In this document: positions 36,986 to 49,497 of the stretch, in pieces
Position numbering within the stretch: position 1 is the first letter of the stretch
How the letters are laid out: each line of letters begins with the position of its first letter
Position numbers and translations under genes: made by a program
DNA from: Paralichthys olivaceus
Lineage: Eukaryota > Chordata > Actinopteri > Pleuronectiformes > Paralichthyidae
Reading direction: 5' to 3'
NCBI RefSeq assembly: GCF_024713975.1
Contig: NC_091099.1
Coordinates: 14,241,501 to 14,305,500 of the forward strand
Length of the DNA: 64,000 bases
Notes under the pieces: generated by a model
Told to the model about the DNA's origin: nothing
Database searches by the model: none
Seen by the model: the letters and a program-made list of their open reading frames with translations, nothing else

Positions 36986-38270
36986 AACTGTCGGCTTGGT
37001 CGAAGATAGAAGTGTTTCAGCCATACGCTCCCTTTCCATCTGTCGTGGCTCTCAACAGGCAGCCAGCAGTGGACGGAGCCAGATGTTTACACTGACCTGA
37101 TCTAATTCTCAAACACAGATACCCACTGAATGACACATGTCATGTTCAAAGTGAATGGAATTATATTTTAAATAATACTTTAGTTGCCTTGTTAAAATTA
37201 TGTCTGCTCCTTCAACCTCTTTGCCAATATAAGAATGTGAAAACAACACCCATCTTGAGTCGCACTGTGCTCATCCTCCAGTGAAGGTTAAACATCCAAG
37301 TGAGGAAACCATTACACAAACCTGTTCTGTTATGAAATGATAAGTGAACCATGACTCAGTGTGGCTGAGCAATTGCCCAACTAGAGAACATACTGAGATG
37401 GCAAAAGGCAAAACACCATTATATCTGTCATCACTCCATTGCCAGTTATGTCCTGTTCCACTTGTTATCACCACCAATCTCCAAAGAAATGCAAGATGGT
37501 GGGAAACAGCACTGTTGGGAGGCTGATTACAGTCTGTACTGTGACTCATGGTGTCATGATGTCCTTAACCAGAACCCTGATCTCAACAAATACAACGTGA
37601 GCTCATTATTAGCTGCTGTGATTGAGCCTCCAAGAGAAAAAGGGAACAGAAATAAAGGGTTGTGTCATTAAAGGGGATGGAGCAGCGAGCCTGCAGCCAC
37701 CGGTGAGCAGGTGAGGAGGAGCAGCTGTTGTTCAGCATATACAGAAGCACTTGTTCCTGCCTGAGCGAGAAGGCTGATTGGCTGGCACGTGTCCTGAGGG
37801 GAGCTCTCATGAGTGTGTGTGGGTGGAGATGTTCGCTAGAGGGAAGGGAGGAAAAAAAAGAGGCATGCTAAAACATTTTTTTCTCTCTAAGGTCGTATTT
37901 GAACATATCAAAGGCTGTTTTCCATTAACGAACAACAATAATACCGGTGTTGGGACAATTACCAATGTACCTTCTGGTGTGCATGTGTCCAGCTTACAAA
38001 ACGTGACATCCTATGTAAACAGTAATAAATGACTAGACTAAATGTTTACATTTGGAAAAATGTACTTCTAGTCTATATTTATTTTACATTTTGGTCATTA
38101 AAATTTGTCAAAGAACATGAAAATGTATATAAAAACATCACATTTTTAAAACAAAAGGTATCAAATGTCTGAAACACCAAGTCAGCAGTTTTAACAATTG
38201 CATATTAATATTCTGTCGAATGACTGACAGTGTCAACTTTTTATCCGCCCCTCTGTCCTGGAGAAGAAGT
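36986..38270. other. Intergenic DNA between fbxl22 and usp3
   Basis: No exon or named repeat is recognised. The sequence is mixed and becomes AT-rich beyond about 37850. Confidence 0.5.
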
Positions 38271-38271
38271 T

Positions 38272-38282
38272 TTTATTTTATT
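38272..38282 (-). terminator. Candidate polyadenylation signal of usp3
   Basis: Two overlapping minus-strand AATAAA hexamers (38272-38277 and 38277-38282) lie about 1 kb past the usp3 stop codon. A further one is at 38078-38083. I see none closer to the stop, so a 3' UTR of about 1 kb is likely. Confidence 0.35.
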
Positions 38283-39254
38283 TTTTAATTCTGTAACCCA
38301 GAGCTTAATTTAGATAAACTAAATCAGGAATAAACTGAATCTGGATCTGAAATTTGACATTTCTCATCTGAGGTTTTGTGATTACATGAGCTAATTGTTC
38401 TCTTATTCAAAGCAATATTCTGCCTATTAAAGCACTATTTAAAAAAATGACTTTCAGAGCAGGTGCATCAGAAGAGTGTCTGCTTAGCTATCAGTTTTAC
38501 AGGATGTCTGATCGTGGTAACGGCTCGCTGCCAGGCTCACTAGAAAAGGAGTGGAGCTCAGAAAAACATCAAACATTTGAAAAAAAAAAAGACTCTTCGT
38601 TGTATTTTGTCATGTTCACTTTGCCTGATACATTTTCTGAAGTTCATGGGGCGTGTGTAGTTCAAATATACTCCGACACCAGTACAGACAAAAAACTAAA
38701 CAATTAGACAATGATCATTTCTTTCACATTGGTTCTGGTCAAGAGGTTAAAACAACTTTCTAAGACTCTAAAGAGCAACTCTCAGTCAATAAATGTGTTG
38801 GATTTAAATCCTAAAATCTCCACTAATACCTGTAAAAAAAGAACTGTGAGGTTCTTAATATGTGGAAAATATAGTTAGAAACTTTAAAAAAAAAAAAAAA
38901 ACCCTATTCTTTTCACAATGACACAGTGTCTCATCAGTCTAAACATTGGACCAACTGAGGTTTTCCAAGGCTAAAGCTTCATTACTTAACAATCACCTTT
39001 GTAATCTATTACATACGGAGAAGTCTACCTCAACTGAAGATTACAACATCAAGGAAATAAATGCAGAGTCTACTAAACAAAAATCAAGCAGCAAATTATA
39101 CATGATGCCGTCATGCAAGTCATAAAAGAAGAATTGTTGCACATATATTATTATACATAGAAAAATTATTATAATCAAGCACTGTGTGAGATGTGGCCGA
39201 CGTGGAGCCGACATGGAGTGGGGAGCTGGTCTAAGGCAGTGAAGTCTGACTGAA

Positions 39255-39563
39255 TCATTGTGCAGACGTCTGTATAGCTTGGCCGCTCTCCTCTGTTGCA
39301 GCCTTGTCAGAGGAATCTCTATCTGTGTCAGCTTCATCCATGTCTCTACCCACATTTGCCACGTTGACGTTATCTGGGGATTTCTTGTCCAAGGTATCCA
39401 CCATGTGTGAGGCTGCTGCATCCATCGAAACACCATCTGCAGCCTCCGTATCTGCTGTGACTTGGTCCCGGCCACCTGCTCCTGAAGAAATGCCGTCTGG
39501 GGCCGTGTTGTCCACAGCGGGTTTGTTGGTGGTGGTCTTGTCTGAGGGCACGTGGCCAGTCCT
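39255..39563 (-). CDS. usp3: usp3 C-terminal extension (residues 513-614)
   Basis: After the end of the USP fold (AKAYILFYVE) the frame continues for 102 residues rich in Asp, Thr, Ser and Ala. Human USP3 stops after about ten residues ending GSDKL; here a matching PSDK is followed by TTTNKPAVDN and onwards. No domain or coiled coil is visible, and the tail is predicted by eye to be disordered. It is in the last exon, so no splicing error is needed to explain it. Confidence 0.85.
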   Translation of the reverse strand, partial: RTGHVPSDKTTTNKPAVDNTAPDGISSGAGGRDQVTADTEAADGVSMDAAASHMVDTLDKKSPDNVNVANVGRDMDEADTDRDSSDKAATEESGQAIQTSAQ

Positions 39564-42500
39564 CTCCACGTAGAAGAGGATGTAGGCCTTGGCCTTCCTC
39601 ACTGCATCCTCATTGGTCAGAGTTACTGTGCTGTCGTTGAAGTGGTACCAGCCGCCCTTGTGGCTGCCATATGCTGTATAATGCCCTGATCCAACCCTGT
39701 GAACACAGACACATCCATCAGCTTCTACTCTCTGGCTTCCTACAAGACCTAATTTCCTGCTGCTGAAGGGAGGGGGATGCAGCAGCGCAACATCGCCACT
39801 CAGAGGCAAAAGGCAAAACAGCAGCACTTTGATCCACAGTTCCTCCTGGCTTGTCTAAATGCTTTTTCAAGGACTCTCCGCCTAACGGCTTTCAACATTT
39901 AGTGGCTTCATGAATTTTTAAACCGGAGCTGTCAACAAGGCTTTTCAACAAAACTGGATCTGAACCGTTTTATAGCTCTGGGGTGACTGACAGCCGACTG
40001 TGGTAGGTAGAGCTGCTCAGCAGATGATGATGTGCAGATATACGTGTTGATTTCAATTTTGCCCAGATGGTGAATAAAGCACATCTAGACTGCTGTCAGT
40101 GCTCATTAATATGGTAAATCATAAGGAAACTTAAACCCCAGAAGCACTGGATGTCAATTATTACTTCACCCTTTGTGTGTTTAAACTAAAGCTCCTTTTC
40201 AAAAGGTAAAAAAACAAAACACTAACACCCACTAACATCTGGCTTTTGTCTACAATGGGAATAGATATAATCGGTAAAAGCACTGAAATAGAGAGCATAA
40301 GATCAAGCCTGAAAAATGTTCCACTCACCCAGAACCATGATGCACGACAACAGCCGCAAGGTCGTACAGGCAACTCCCTGGTACAGAGTTCTCTGGCTGC
40401 AAACACGAGAGCAAGGTGAGAATTAACACAACTGATAGTGGTCTCTTTCCCTTTTCTTTCACCCCCTCCATCCCTCTCTTATTTTTTTCCCACCCATTAC
40501 TCCCCTTCAAACCCAACCGGTGGAGGAGGATGGTCGCCCTCCTCAGCTCTGGCTCTGTCAGAAGGGTTTTCCCTCTCCATGGTCACCATGTGCTTGGTCA
40601 TTGTGAGAACCGATGGATTTCCCTCTACATTTCTGTACGGTCTTTACTTTATGATGTAAAGTGACTTGAGATAAAGTAAGTTGGGATTTTGAGATTCGCA
40701 AATAAACCTAAATTCAATTGAATTTCTTGTCGACTTAGTTCTACTCACACCATTTACATCTGAATGCAGATGATGATGATTTAAAAAAAAACAATATTCG
40801 ATAAATCTTGATGGAAATGATACAACTTTCAAGCTGATAACGAAAAAAAGAATAATGTGAAGGAAAATTACAGATTTTTCTTTGCATTCGTTGTTGAGGC
40901 TGTCAAACAGATTTGCATAGCAATAGCACCCCCTGGAGCAACTAGAGCTACTAGCAACTGTCTTTATTTTATGTGTGTACACAATTCAAATATTTTTAGA
41001 TGTATTGTGTCTGTGAGAAACCAAAATGTATCTCTCTGCATGACATTTATTTTTCTTCATGGATATAAATCCATCATCAGCTGGCTGTGACGGGGGAACA
41101 TTTGGTCTGATTAAATCACCAGTTTGACAAAGGAGCTACTGTAATTTTTGTAAATATACAAACCTTCTATACTATCTATTCCATTGTACTCGTCATGCTG
41201 TCAGCAGCTGCACAGTTTGTGCTGAACTTACAATGCTTACAGATCAGTGTTACATTTCTCATGTCTTACCAAAGTCAGCTGTCTGGCATTGTGCTTATTT
41301 TTAAAATTATCAAACCCTCTTAATTACAAAGGGGTTAAATTTAGATGAGTAGACTTGGTTCTTGGTGAATTGGAGGGAAAACAAATAAAATGACCACAAT
41401 GGCCACTTCTGCAGACAAGTTCTCAAGTCTTTCCAAACAATGGACATAGAGGAAAGCATGGATGGCCTATTAATACAAGTATTATTGAGGTTTTGTTATT
41501 TTGTATTTTGTGATATAAGTACAGCAAAGTATTTCTTGAGTCCTGAGAAGTGCAGCTGATCTCTGACCTATTAGTTCATTGTGGAATTGGTGTGGCTTTC
41601 GATGACCGCCATTATTTTCTTCAGTTAAGCTGCACTAGTCATAATTAAATAAATGGTTTGTTCCTCATCATCATCATGAGATAATTTTTAGACTGTTGTC
41701 ACAAAATAACTCCTACTCTTTAAAATCTTTTGGCTGAGATATAGCAGTTTAAAACCGCTATTGTAAAATTCCATGATCAGCATCTCTTCTGTTTTGTGCT
41801 CACCTCAAGCAGGTATCCCCTCATGTCCAGGCCTTTCAGTGGAAATTCCACATAGGTATCGACCTTGTTTCTCAAGAAGGCTGTCCAGTGGAACCTTTTA
41901 AGGTGAAGACACAAAACCTACAAATGGAAACAAAACCCCCAGTTACACCAGAGCACACTTTTTAAGTCAGAATGGTGAATTATTATAAAATTGAGATTTT
42001 CTGGCTCCTACCTTTGGCAGCTTTTGAATCCAGAACTTCTTCGTGGACTTCTGTCGCTTTTTACATTTGTGGCAATAGTACAGTTCTGTTTCATCAAGTT
42101 CTTCCAGGTCAGTGAAACTACGTAAGCAGTCTAATAATAAAATAAAAAGTACAAAATGTTGTCATTAATCTCAGCAGCAAATAGAAATACTAATAGAATC
42201 TAACACTGCCAAAGAACCTGTCTAATGAGTCATGAGAAATTACCACGCAAGGTGCAGGTTGGTCCTGGCTCCTGGTCCTTACTTCTCTTTTGTCTGAACT
42301 GGCTAGGAATGTCCAAAGACAAATCTGTAAGAAGACAAATGTTCGGATGTCATTTATCATCAGGTTTTATCTTGCTTTACTCATCTCACCCAATATAACA
42401 GGATTTGCATTTCTTGATTCACTTTGTCACATAAAGCAAGAATCTATACATGTACTGTCACATTTAAATTCAGGCTTTGCTAGATCACAGAATTACTGGT

Positions 42501-45500
42501 AATCTTTCTTTCTTTAACGTGTTGTGAACATTTATTCAGTCACAAAAGTTGCTTTACCAAGAAATGGATCAAACTTTCGAGATTCTGTCCCACATATCAG
42601 GCAGTTGACCTCATTCTGAAGTATTCCGCCAAAAATTGAAGTGACAACACTGGCAGTCCCATTTCTGTGAAGAGTCAAACATCAAACAAAGCAGGTTTGA
42701 TAAATAAATGTGCATACATTCAAATATTCTTGTGATCAATCAACACAAAAGAATATGAATATGTAAAGAGCCGAACATATTCTAGACCCAATCAGTGTTT
42801 ACTGACTAAAAAAGGGGTAAATTTTTTTGAAAATGTACTCAAGTAACTCATCTGTGGCTGTGCTCATTACAACGACAAGGTTCTAACTACATTGCTTATA
42901 ATAAAAAATAAAACTAGAAAAAATAAGACGCTTGGGTTTTGACAGCTGCCTGCATGACTACTGCACTTCATAGGTTTCAATATAAATTAAGCTGGGAAAG
43001 AGCAGAAAACACAAAAAAAGTGACAAAACTAAAATAATTGTAAGGTTGGATGGACTTGCATGCAGCATTTGCCCTCTGCCGTGGAGAGTCTGACGCCATC
43101 CTGAGGTGAGACCGGGAGCGACGACCCGTTACGACTGTACTGCAGCTCTCTGTGGAGGTGGTCCAGCAGGTAGCGCATGAACTCGTGGGCGTCCTGCTGC
43201 TGATAACCCCTGGACACAAAAAACACATGCTTATAACATGCTTGTTATAAGGAACTTAATTCACCTATGTACAATGTGGGCTTACCTGAAACTTGGCATG
43301 ATTTTCCATATGGCATAAAATAAGGAGTCTGGACTGAAGGCAGTCTGACTGCCCTGCCACAGCGAACAAAGGGTTTTCCTGAACTCCTCCACTAACGACC
43401 TGTTTAACACAGAGCAAACCTGTCAACACGCTGCATTTACTGGTGCAGTCAGAATCTAAAGAGCATCTAATACTCTGACATTATGCAATATAAACTCATG
43501 TTTTCTTTTCTGGTCAGTCATTCTATCCCACTCTGTGATATTGAGTAGTGCACTTTGAGTTTGGTTGTCCGGAGCCTAATAAAAGATTTCTGAGGATTGT
43601 CTTCTAATTTCACACTTGCTGAAATGAATTTCAGATCAATGCACTCAGCCCATGAACCTCCCTCCTTCAGAAGAGGACCTTACACACTGTTGTCCCCTTG
43701 GCTGCGGGTGTGGTACATCCTTCTTCCTGCTGTCTTACCACTGCGGAGAGCTACCGCGGGCAACTCCTTGAAATAACAGCTGAACTGCTCGATGTTGCTG
43801 TTGAAAAAAAACCCGCACGTTTAGTGAAGAGTTCCACACTAGAGATTTTCTAAATTTGTTACATATGGGAATAACCATTAACAACTGAGTAAACAGTTAA
43901 TATAAGAAATATATTTGCCTTAACTTTGCTGAATTATCTAATAGCCGTTGATGAAGAGTGTCAAAGTAAATGTACTCTAAACTATGATGTGATGTTTCTT
44001 TCTTTTTTTTTTAATCTATTTGTTTATCTTTAAAAATATTAATAAATAATGAAGAAGGTGAAAAGAAAGATTTTGCAGATTTTATTTTATAGACAATGAT
44101 GTGGGGAAACTACACTGATGATAAATTAACATTAATGTGTAATGTGGCAACCAAAAAGCCATTGCAAAGACAATATACATGTAACAAAGACAAATGTATA
44201 TTCACAGTATTGAATACTGTCATGAATTACTTTAAGTTTCAGATTTAGATTGTTTACACCATTTTTAAATAAATGGAAACTAATTGGTGCCAGAAAAGTA
44301 AGAAACCAGATATTTTTTACTCCATCACATGCTTTGGCAAATAGTTAGCAGTAATATCAGATGTTCTTCATATAAAGCAAACGTAGACACATCAGTATAA
44401 TCCTCAGTTTGGAACTGTGTTAGTTGGAAAGTCTGTTTTTTTTTTTTTACTGTGTCCTGTCTCCAAGCTGCCTGTGTAATAATCCCCCTGACTGTGCCCC
44501 AGACTGAATTAATAAAGGGTGACTGGTCGTGGGGCCCAGGGTCTACGGGAGCGGAGGAACTGAACCAAGCTGCAAACCCAGTTCACCATGAATGCAACCT
44601 CATCCTCAGTGCCTCACCTGAGCGACTGCAGAATGGCGTTCATGAAGCACGTGTTGCCCAAGTTCCGCAGGCCTGTGGCACCTAAAGCTGCCACGTCCTG
44701 GCAGAGACAAGTGACACACACTAACATGTTTATTATATATAAACTTTATATAAGCTTTAAACGAATATTTAAAGATATCTATATAGTCAGTTTGTGCAGA
44801 GGTCTGCAAAGGCTGCTGTGACTTATTTCACTGAGGAACTATGTAAATACAGTCTAATGAAAGGGAAATCTGACCAAAGCTGGTATAAGTGTTGTTAGCA
44901 GAGGCACACAGTTGTGTTAGGGCACAAATGTAAAGCAGCTGCAACTTGACTACTTTATAAATAAGAAACAATCATAATATTTACTTTAACTTACATTGTC
45001 TTTTAACAGTTTGCTGTCTGGAGCTGGACTTTCCTGGAGTTTTCTTTTCCTCTGTCTGTCACCCATCAAAGCTGAGCTGGATGAGAGAAAAACATTTAAT
45101 CTGGGTACCGATCTTTTATTGAACATGTTTTATGTTTCTGAAACAAACACCATTAATATATCAAAACAAATCCTCCATTAAAAATGATTGTCGAGGCAAC
45201 AAACATATATTGAGACTTGGTTCTTGAGATTGGTACTTACTTTTCTAAACTCTGAAGATGCTCCCTCACCTTCTGCACATGCCCAAGTTTAGTGTCATTG
45301 ACAACAAATTCATCACATCTGTAACTATAAAAGCCACATTAGAAAAGACACATGCATGTTTGAAAACAGAACAAACTTACAGAGGATTGAACCCAGGAGA
45401 ATCTCAGATTAGAAACACAGTCATCATTAATATGTGTGTTTAACTGTTGTAGCATTTACCACTGAACCACAGGTGTACATGCACAGTTTTAGTGGCATGT

Positions 45501-47040
45501 AACCTAAGAATGTAGGATCACTTGCAAAGCAACAGATTAAAGAAGGTTGTTCAAAACATTTGGTTCCCATTACCATGGAATCAGAATGCTTTGACTGATA
45601 AAGGTTTTAATGACCGTACTTTTGCAGGGCCCCACGGTGAGTCACAGATTGTACACAAAGATAGTTTGGTTTTGAAGGAAACTCACCAAAACACACTGAA
45701 GTTGCTGCAGTCCATGCAGACAGAGTGATGGGATTTCTCTTTTTCCTGTTTCTCGACCTTCCTTTGACTGTTGCTGAGAACTTGAGTGTCTTCAAAGTGC
45801 TTCTTTGCATGTCCATTGACATATCTAGATAAAAGAGAAGTTATTTTAGAGTGCAAACATCAACAGAGGTCAGCCTAAGTTGCTTCTTAACTTCCAAATT
45901 TGTAATACGTTTGTGCCTTGAATTTAGCACACTTTAGCATCAGTTTGTCTTAAAAAAAAAAAAGAATTTGATCCTTGATCTCTGAAAAACCCATAAGGCT
46001 GTGTATGAACACTTTATGGTATTAATGGTATTTTGTATTTTCAGTTTAAAAACCATTTCTTAAATTCAGACTTCCATCCCTTGTCCAAATAAAAACGGCA
46101 ACTGGAAATGACACATATGATGCCCTGTATTGGTTTGGCTTACGAAGCCCAGGAGCAAAAAGTCCTGGGGGAAAAAAAAGAAACTGAACAACAGCCAGTA
46201 AACTGTTGGGACTTACATTACCATGTTTTGAATGCATATACAAGGACTGAGTCATAATTAGGGCAAGGATCACAGTGGGTGATGAGGTGTCCCCTCCCCC
46301 CCAACTCATGTACAAAAATACTCAAACATGTCCTTTACTTCAAAAGCTGTGAGTTTTAACCTGCAAAAAAGCAGTATCTCTATCTAGCTGGTCTGGATCA
46401 AACGTCTACCACTGTCAATCCAGAGCTCCTAAAGGTGCATAGTAAGTGTTGGTTATGTCTGTTGATGTTTTTGTTATGTTGGAGTGGGATGGTCTCTTTC
46501 CTACAGGGACAAATAAAAAACCACTCTATTTAAAGAATCGTAGTTCTTTTCATGAAGGCGTTATTGACTTGCCAGGGTTTAAATAATCCCCAAAAGCAAA
46601 AGGACTGAGACGCCAGTATTTGAAGTTACTGAAGTTTCCACTGTGGTGTGTTCAGGGCAGCTTGAGTTGCAGTAAAAACAACAGATGCCATCTCACCTTC
46701 CACAGTGGACCGTGGTACACGTGAGGCAAATCCACGGACTTTTATTAGACCTGCAGACTGGAGACAGAACATGAAGCTGGATTAATTATAAACAAGAGAC
46801 ACGACACTGACGTGACTGTTCTTAATGGATCACTCTTCCTTGTGTCACAGCGACAGCATCGTGTGCATGGTGCAGTTTCTGCCCTGCTTGGCATAAAGGA
46901 GACAGGAGACAAAGACACAGACAGGTGGGATTCAGTGTGACAGACTCACCGTTGCAGCACCAGGAGGACGGCGCCCCGTGAGGGAACCCGGGTGAATCCA
47001 CAGCGCCGCTCACGTTCGAGCTCAGATGAGGGCACTCCAT
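39255..47040 (-). CDS. usp3: Ubiquitin carboxyl-terminal hydrolase 3
   Basis: USP3 is a nuclear cysteine protease that removes ubiquitin from histones H2A and H2B, acting in S-phase progression and DNA-damage signalling. Fifteen exons: 46950-47040, 46697-46757, 45687-45824, 45241-45324, 44995-45076, 44618-44697, 43684-43797, 43286-43399, 43060-43209, 42558-42664, 42244-42324, 42012-42130, 41804-41917, 40329-40396 and 39255-39696. They total 1845 nt, 614 residues (human 520). The ZnF-UBP domain starts at Cys3/His5 (MECPHLSSNV) and runs to about residue 105. The catalytic domain follows: GLRNLGNTCFMNAILQSL with nucleophile Cys169; FRGYQQQDAHEFMRYLLDHLH; a zinc-ribbon pair CLICGTE and CHKCKKRQ; VGSGHYTAY with catalytic His473; and FNDSTVTL with the third residue. 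The start matches the conserved USP3 N-terminus. Intron 9 is GC-AG. Residues 513-614 are an extra acidic tail. Confidence 0.97.
43060..43209 (-). CDS. usp3: usp3 exon 9 with GC-type donor
   Basis: The exon encodes RGYQQQDAHEFMRYLLDHLH through AEGKCC. Only a cut after ...TGCTGCAT, before GCAAGT, keeps phase with exon 10 and gives KCC-I-NGT, matching human KCCINGA. The donor dinucleotide at 43058-43059 is therefore GC, within GCAAGT, the usual context of GC-AG introns. The acceptor of that intron is TTCACAG at exon 10. Confidence 0.85.
44618..44697 (-). CDS. usp3: usp3 exon 6, catalytic cysteine box
   Basis: This 80-nt exon encodes residues 153-178, with GATGLRNLGNTCFMNAILQS. The nucleophile Cys169 is the TGC codon at 44647-44649, aligning with human Cys168. 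It is flanked by the TCTGCCAG acceptor and the CTCAG|GTGAGG donor. Confidence 0.95.
45376..45475 (-). mobile_element. tRNA-like element (SINE head remnant) in usp3 intron 3
   Basis: On the minus strand there is an A-box-like TGGTTCAGTGGTAAATGC (45452-45469). About 60 nt later comes a B-box-like GGGTTCAATCC (45384-45394). The box spacing is larger than in a real tRNA and the acceptor stem does not pair, so a diverged tRNA-derived SINE or tRNA pseudogene with an insertion is more likely than a functional tRNA. Confidence 0.45.
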
Positions 47041-47460
47041 CGGTCCACAGCGGTGAACGAGCCGGCTGACGTTACCCAACACCGCCGCACCGGGGACCAG
47101 GCTAACAATAGGTGGCCAATTAACCTAAACTAGCTAGCTAACGTTAGCCGAACAAGTACTTTATCGTAGCGGTCGCACGTTTTTCTGCCTCTGCTCAAGC
47201 TAACACGTCTGGTCGCTGCCGGATCTCCTGCAGTTTCTCAGAGAACGGAAGTTTAAATATATCTCACCCCGACATGTTTGAAATAAAGCAGCATCGTTAT
47301 CTGTGGTGTGTAGGGTGCAGGATAACTGCTGGCGTTGGTCACAAACAAATGGAAATAACTTGAGGAAGTGACGTAGGGTCTGCCGGCTCGACCAAGCACC
47401 AACCGAAGGTGACAGAGTTTCCTTGAGCGTTATCCCAGATCACTTCCGGCTTCGTTTTTC
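47041..47460 (-). promoter_or_regulatory. usp3 promoter region, possibly bidirectional
   Basis: Upstream of the usp3 start the DNA carries ETS-type sites CGGAAGT (47246-47252) and CACTTCCGG (47441-47449), plus a CRE-like TGACGTA (47369-47375). An NRF1-like ACGCATGCGA lies a little further out (about 47592-47601). CpGs are more frequent than in flanking DNA. This is the usual layout of a TATA-less housekeeping promoter. The outward-facing ETS site hints at divergent transcription. Confidence 0.5.
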
Positions 47461-47469
47461 CACTCAGTA

Positions 47470-48960
47470 ACACCGTGAGTTCTTCATATCCGTTTCGGTT
47501 GTGTGGTCTTTTAAGTGCATACCCGCTGGCATCACGAGGAGCCTATCTTATTCACCAAACTCAGCCATACTGTGAGACTGCTATGTTTGGTACGCATGCG
47601 ATGTCGCTTCCTTGTTTCAGGCCAGCTTCCGGCATGTACAGCAGTTCAGTCATCGGTGGAACAACGTCACCTTTATATAACACGTTAAGATACATTTGAC
47701 ATAACGCTGAATTGTAATTATAAAAGTGCTTTAGCATTCTTTTACTTTGTTTCAGTGGTGGCAGGTAAGTACAGTTTATTCACGTCCTGGACCTCAATGT
47801 GTTAGGATGTAAACTTTATTACTGTTCTTTGATGAAACGTATGAATGCTTGTTTTAACATCTCGTTTATTTCCATACTCTACATTCATGGGTTGAACAAG
47901 AGTCCATACTTATCGTTCTTTTACTAGTCAGATGAAGAAATGACTTGCTGTGCTTTGTCTCATTTGTTGTGCTGTTACTTATTCTTATTCGTGTCTGAAT
48001 ATTAGTCTGTTTATATTGTTTATATGTGTTGACTATAACAAGTCATTTTATTTTAAAGTAGCCATTTTAAAAAGCTGGCCAGGGACAACAGATGGAAATT
48101 AGCTCATTAGGCTAACTCTAGCTCATTTACAGCCATTTTGCTGTTGATTAATGAGCGTTGTGCCTGTCAAATAAACAAATAGATGAAATCAATGAAACAT
48201 GGCTCACAGTGCCACCCAGTGTCTCAAACCATGTCGGACCTTGCAGGGCCAATACTTGGTCAACCGGTTTTTGTTGTTTCTGCATCATCAGCCAGCAGCA
48301 ACAGTTGGAATCTGGAAAGCTGCACTCATTTTCATCTGCTGAAGCTATGCACCAAAAGCACAACTTCATCTATCAATCATAGATGTCTTCCGACCTCTCC
48401 TGTGCCTCCATTTCCTCAGACATGGTTGCTTCAGCTCCGCCTGTTTCAATACTGGCCACCTAAAGGCACATGTCATCACAGTATCTGCCATTTTAAATTT
48501 GTTGGTCAAATTGAAAAGTATTTTGCTATCCACACTTAGTACTTTGATGAACTAGTCCGTAGGCAATCGACTACTAATTTTGCGCATCTGATCTTAAGAA
48601 ACCGATGATGTGGGATTGTGAGGTGTTTTTGTTGAATGACAGCTCTGTGGCATGGAGTTTTTTTTGTTTTTGTTAAAAAGGAGCTAGAATATAACTAGCT
48701 TGGACATAGTCAAATCTGTACCAAACTTCACTTCTTCATGGCGTGAACATATCTCTGTGACAATACTGAGTCGCAATCACAGCACCACTTAGTGGCAACA
48801 GGAAATGACTGCGTTAACCTTTTGACGCAAGTTTTGTTAAAATTATAACTAGACTCCACAAATTCATATCTCTACAACATTTCACATGTTTGATGAGAGT
48901 TCTGCCTGGAAGTAAATTGGAATTATTTTAGAACTATAAAAGAATGATAAAACATGTATT
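47470..48960. other. Intergenic DNA between usp3 and the Kunitz gene
   Basis: No protein gene is supported. Around 48180-48910 the text (for example GTGCCACCCAGTGTC and TCACAGCACCACTTAGTGGC) looks like a degraded interspersed repeat, but I cannot assign it. A 9-nt segment flanked by excellent splice signals sits at 47756-47764. Confidence 0.4.
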
Positions 48961-49062
48961 TATTAGATATTTAGACCACCTACAGTGAATTAAACTCTAG
49001 TAGTATATGCCCCTCAAAATAAAACAGTGTTGTTTTTTATCTCAAAATAATACATTGTAGTT

Positions 49063-49497
49063 TTTATTCTGAAATATTTTTGACTCATTTTTACACCAAA
49101 TAAAAAGCATGAGCATCAAAGTTTAATGATTTAAGGCCACATTGTACATAGTACGATAAAAAAGAAAAACATTTGACATTTATGTTCAGATCTTCACAGC
49201 CCAAAACAACAGATTAACAAAGTAAAGGTTAGTGTGTAGTGTGCACCTCTGTACAAAAAAAGCTGGACAAAAGCAGAACTAAATATATGTGTTAGGTTTT
49301 GAATGGGCTTTTTTAGCGAATGGTTGAGCCAGTTATATTTTGGAAACACAGCAGTGATAGGGAGATCACATAGTTAAAAACATTTCAGTTAACAATGCAC
49401 AGGATGATGAGAGTCAGAATTTGAAATAATGTGACTTCTCTTCTATCAGACTAACTTGTAATGGACCTCTTTTGACTGAACAATGGTTGTCTTTATT
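49063..49497 (-). terminator. Candidate polyadenylation signals of the Kunitz gene
   Basis: Minus-strand AATAAA hexamers occur at 49492-49497 and 49063-49068, about 480 and 910 nt past the stop codon. The 3' UTR is AT-rich, and the choice between them cannot be made from sequence alone. Confidence 0.35.

Noticed and set aside
42961-43059. Continuing usp3 exon 9 past GCAT as coding (MQVHPT...)
   Set aside because: It breaks phase with exon 10 and destroys the conserved KCCINGT junction. The GC donor explains the exon end.
45305-45323. Acceptor at TTACAG (exon start at 45318) for usp3 exon 4
   Set aside because: Joining there creates a TGA stop with the preceding exon. The upstream ATAG acceptor gives the conserved CYRCDEF.
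47475-47699. 74-codon plus-strand frame beyond the usp3 promoter
   Set aside because: It starts at a splice-donor-like GTGAGT region, has no motif and lies in likely noncoding or divergent-promoter DNA.
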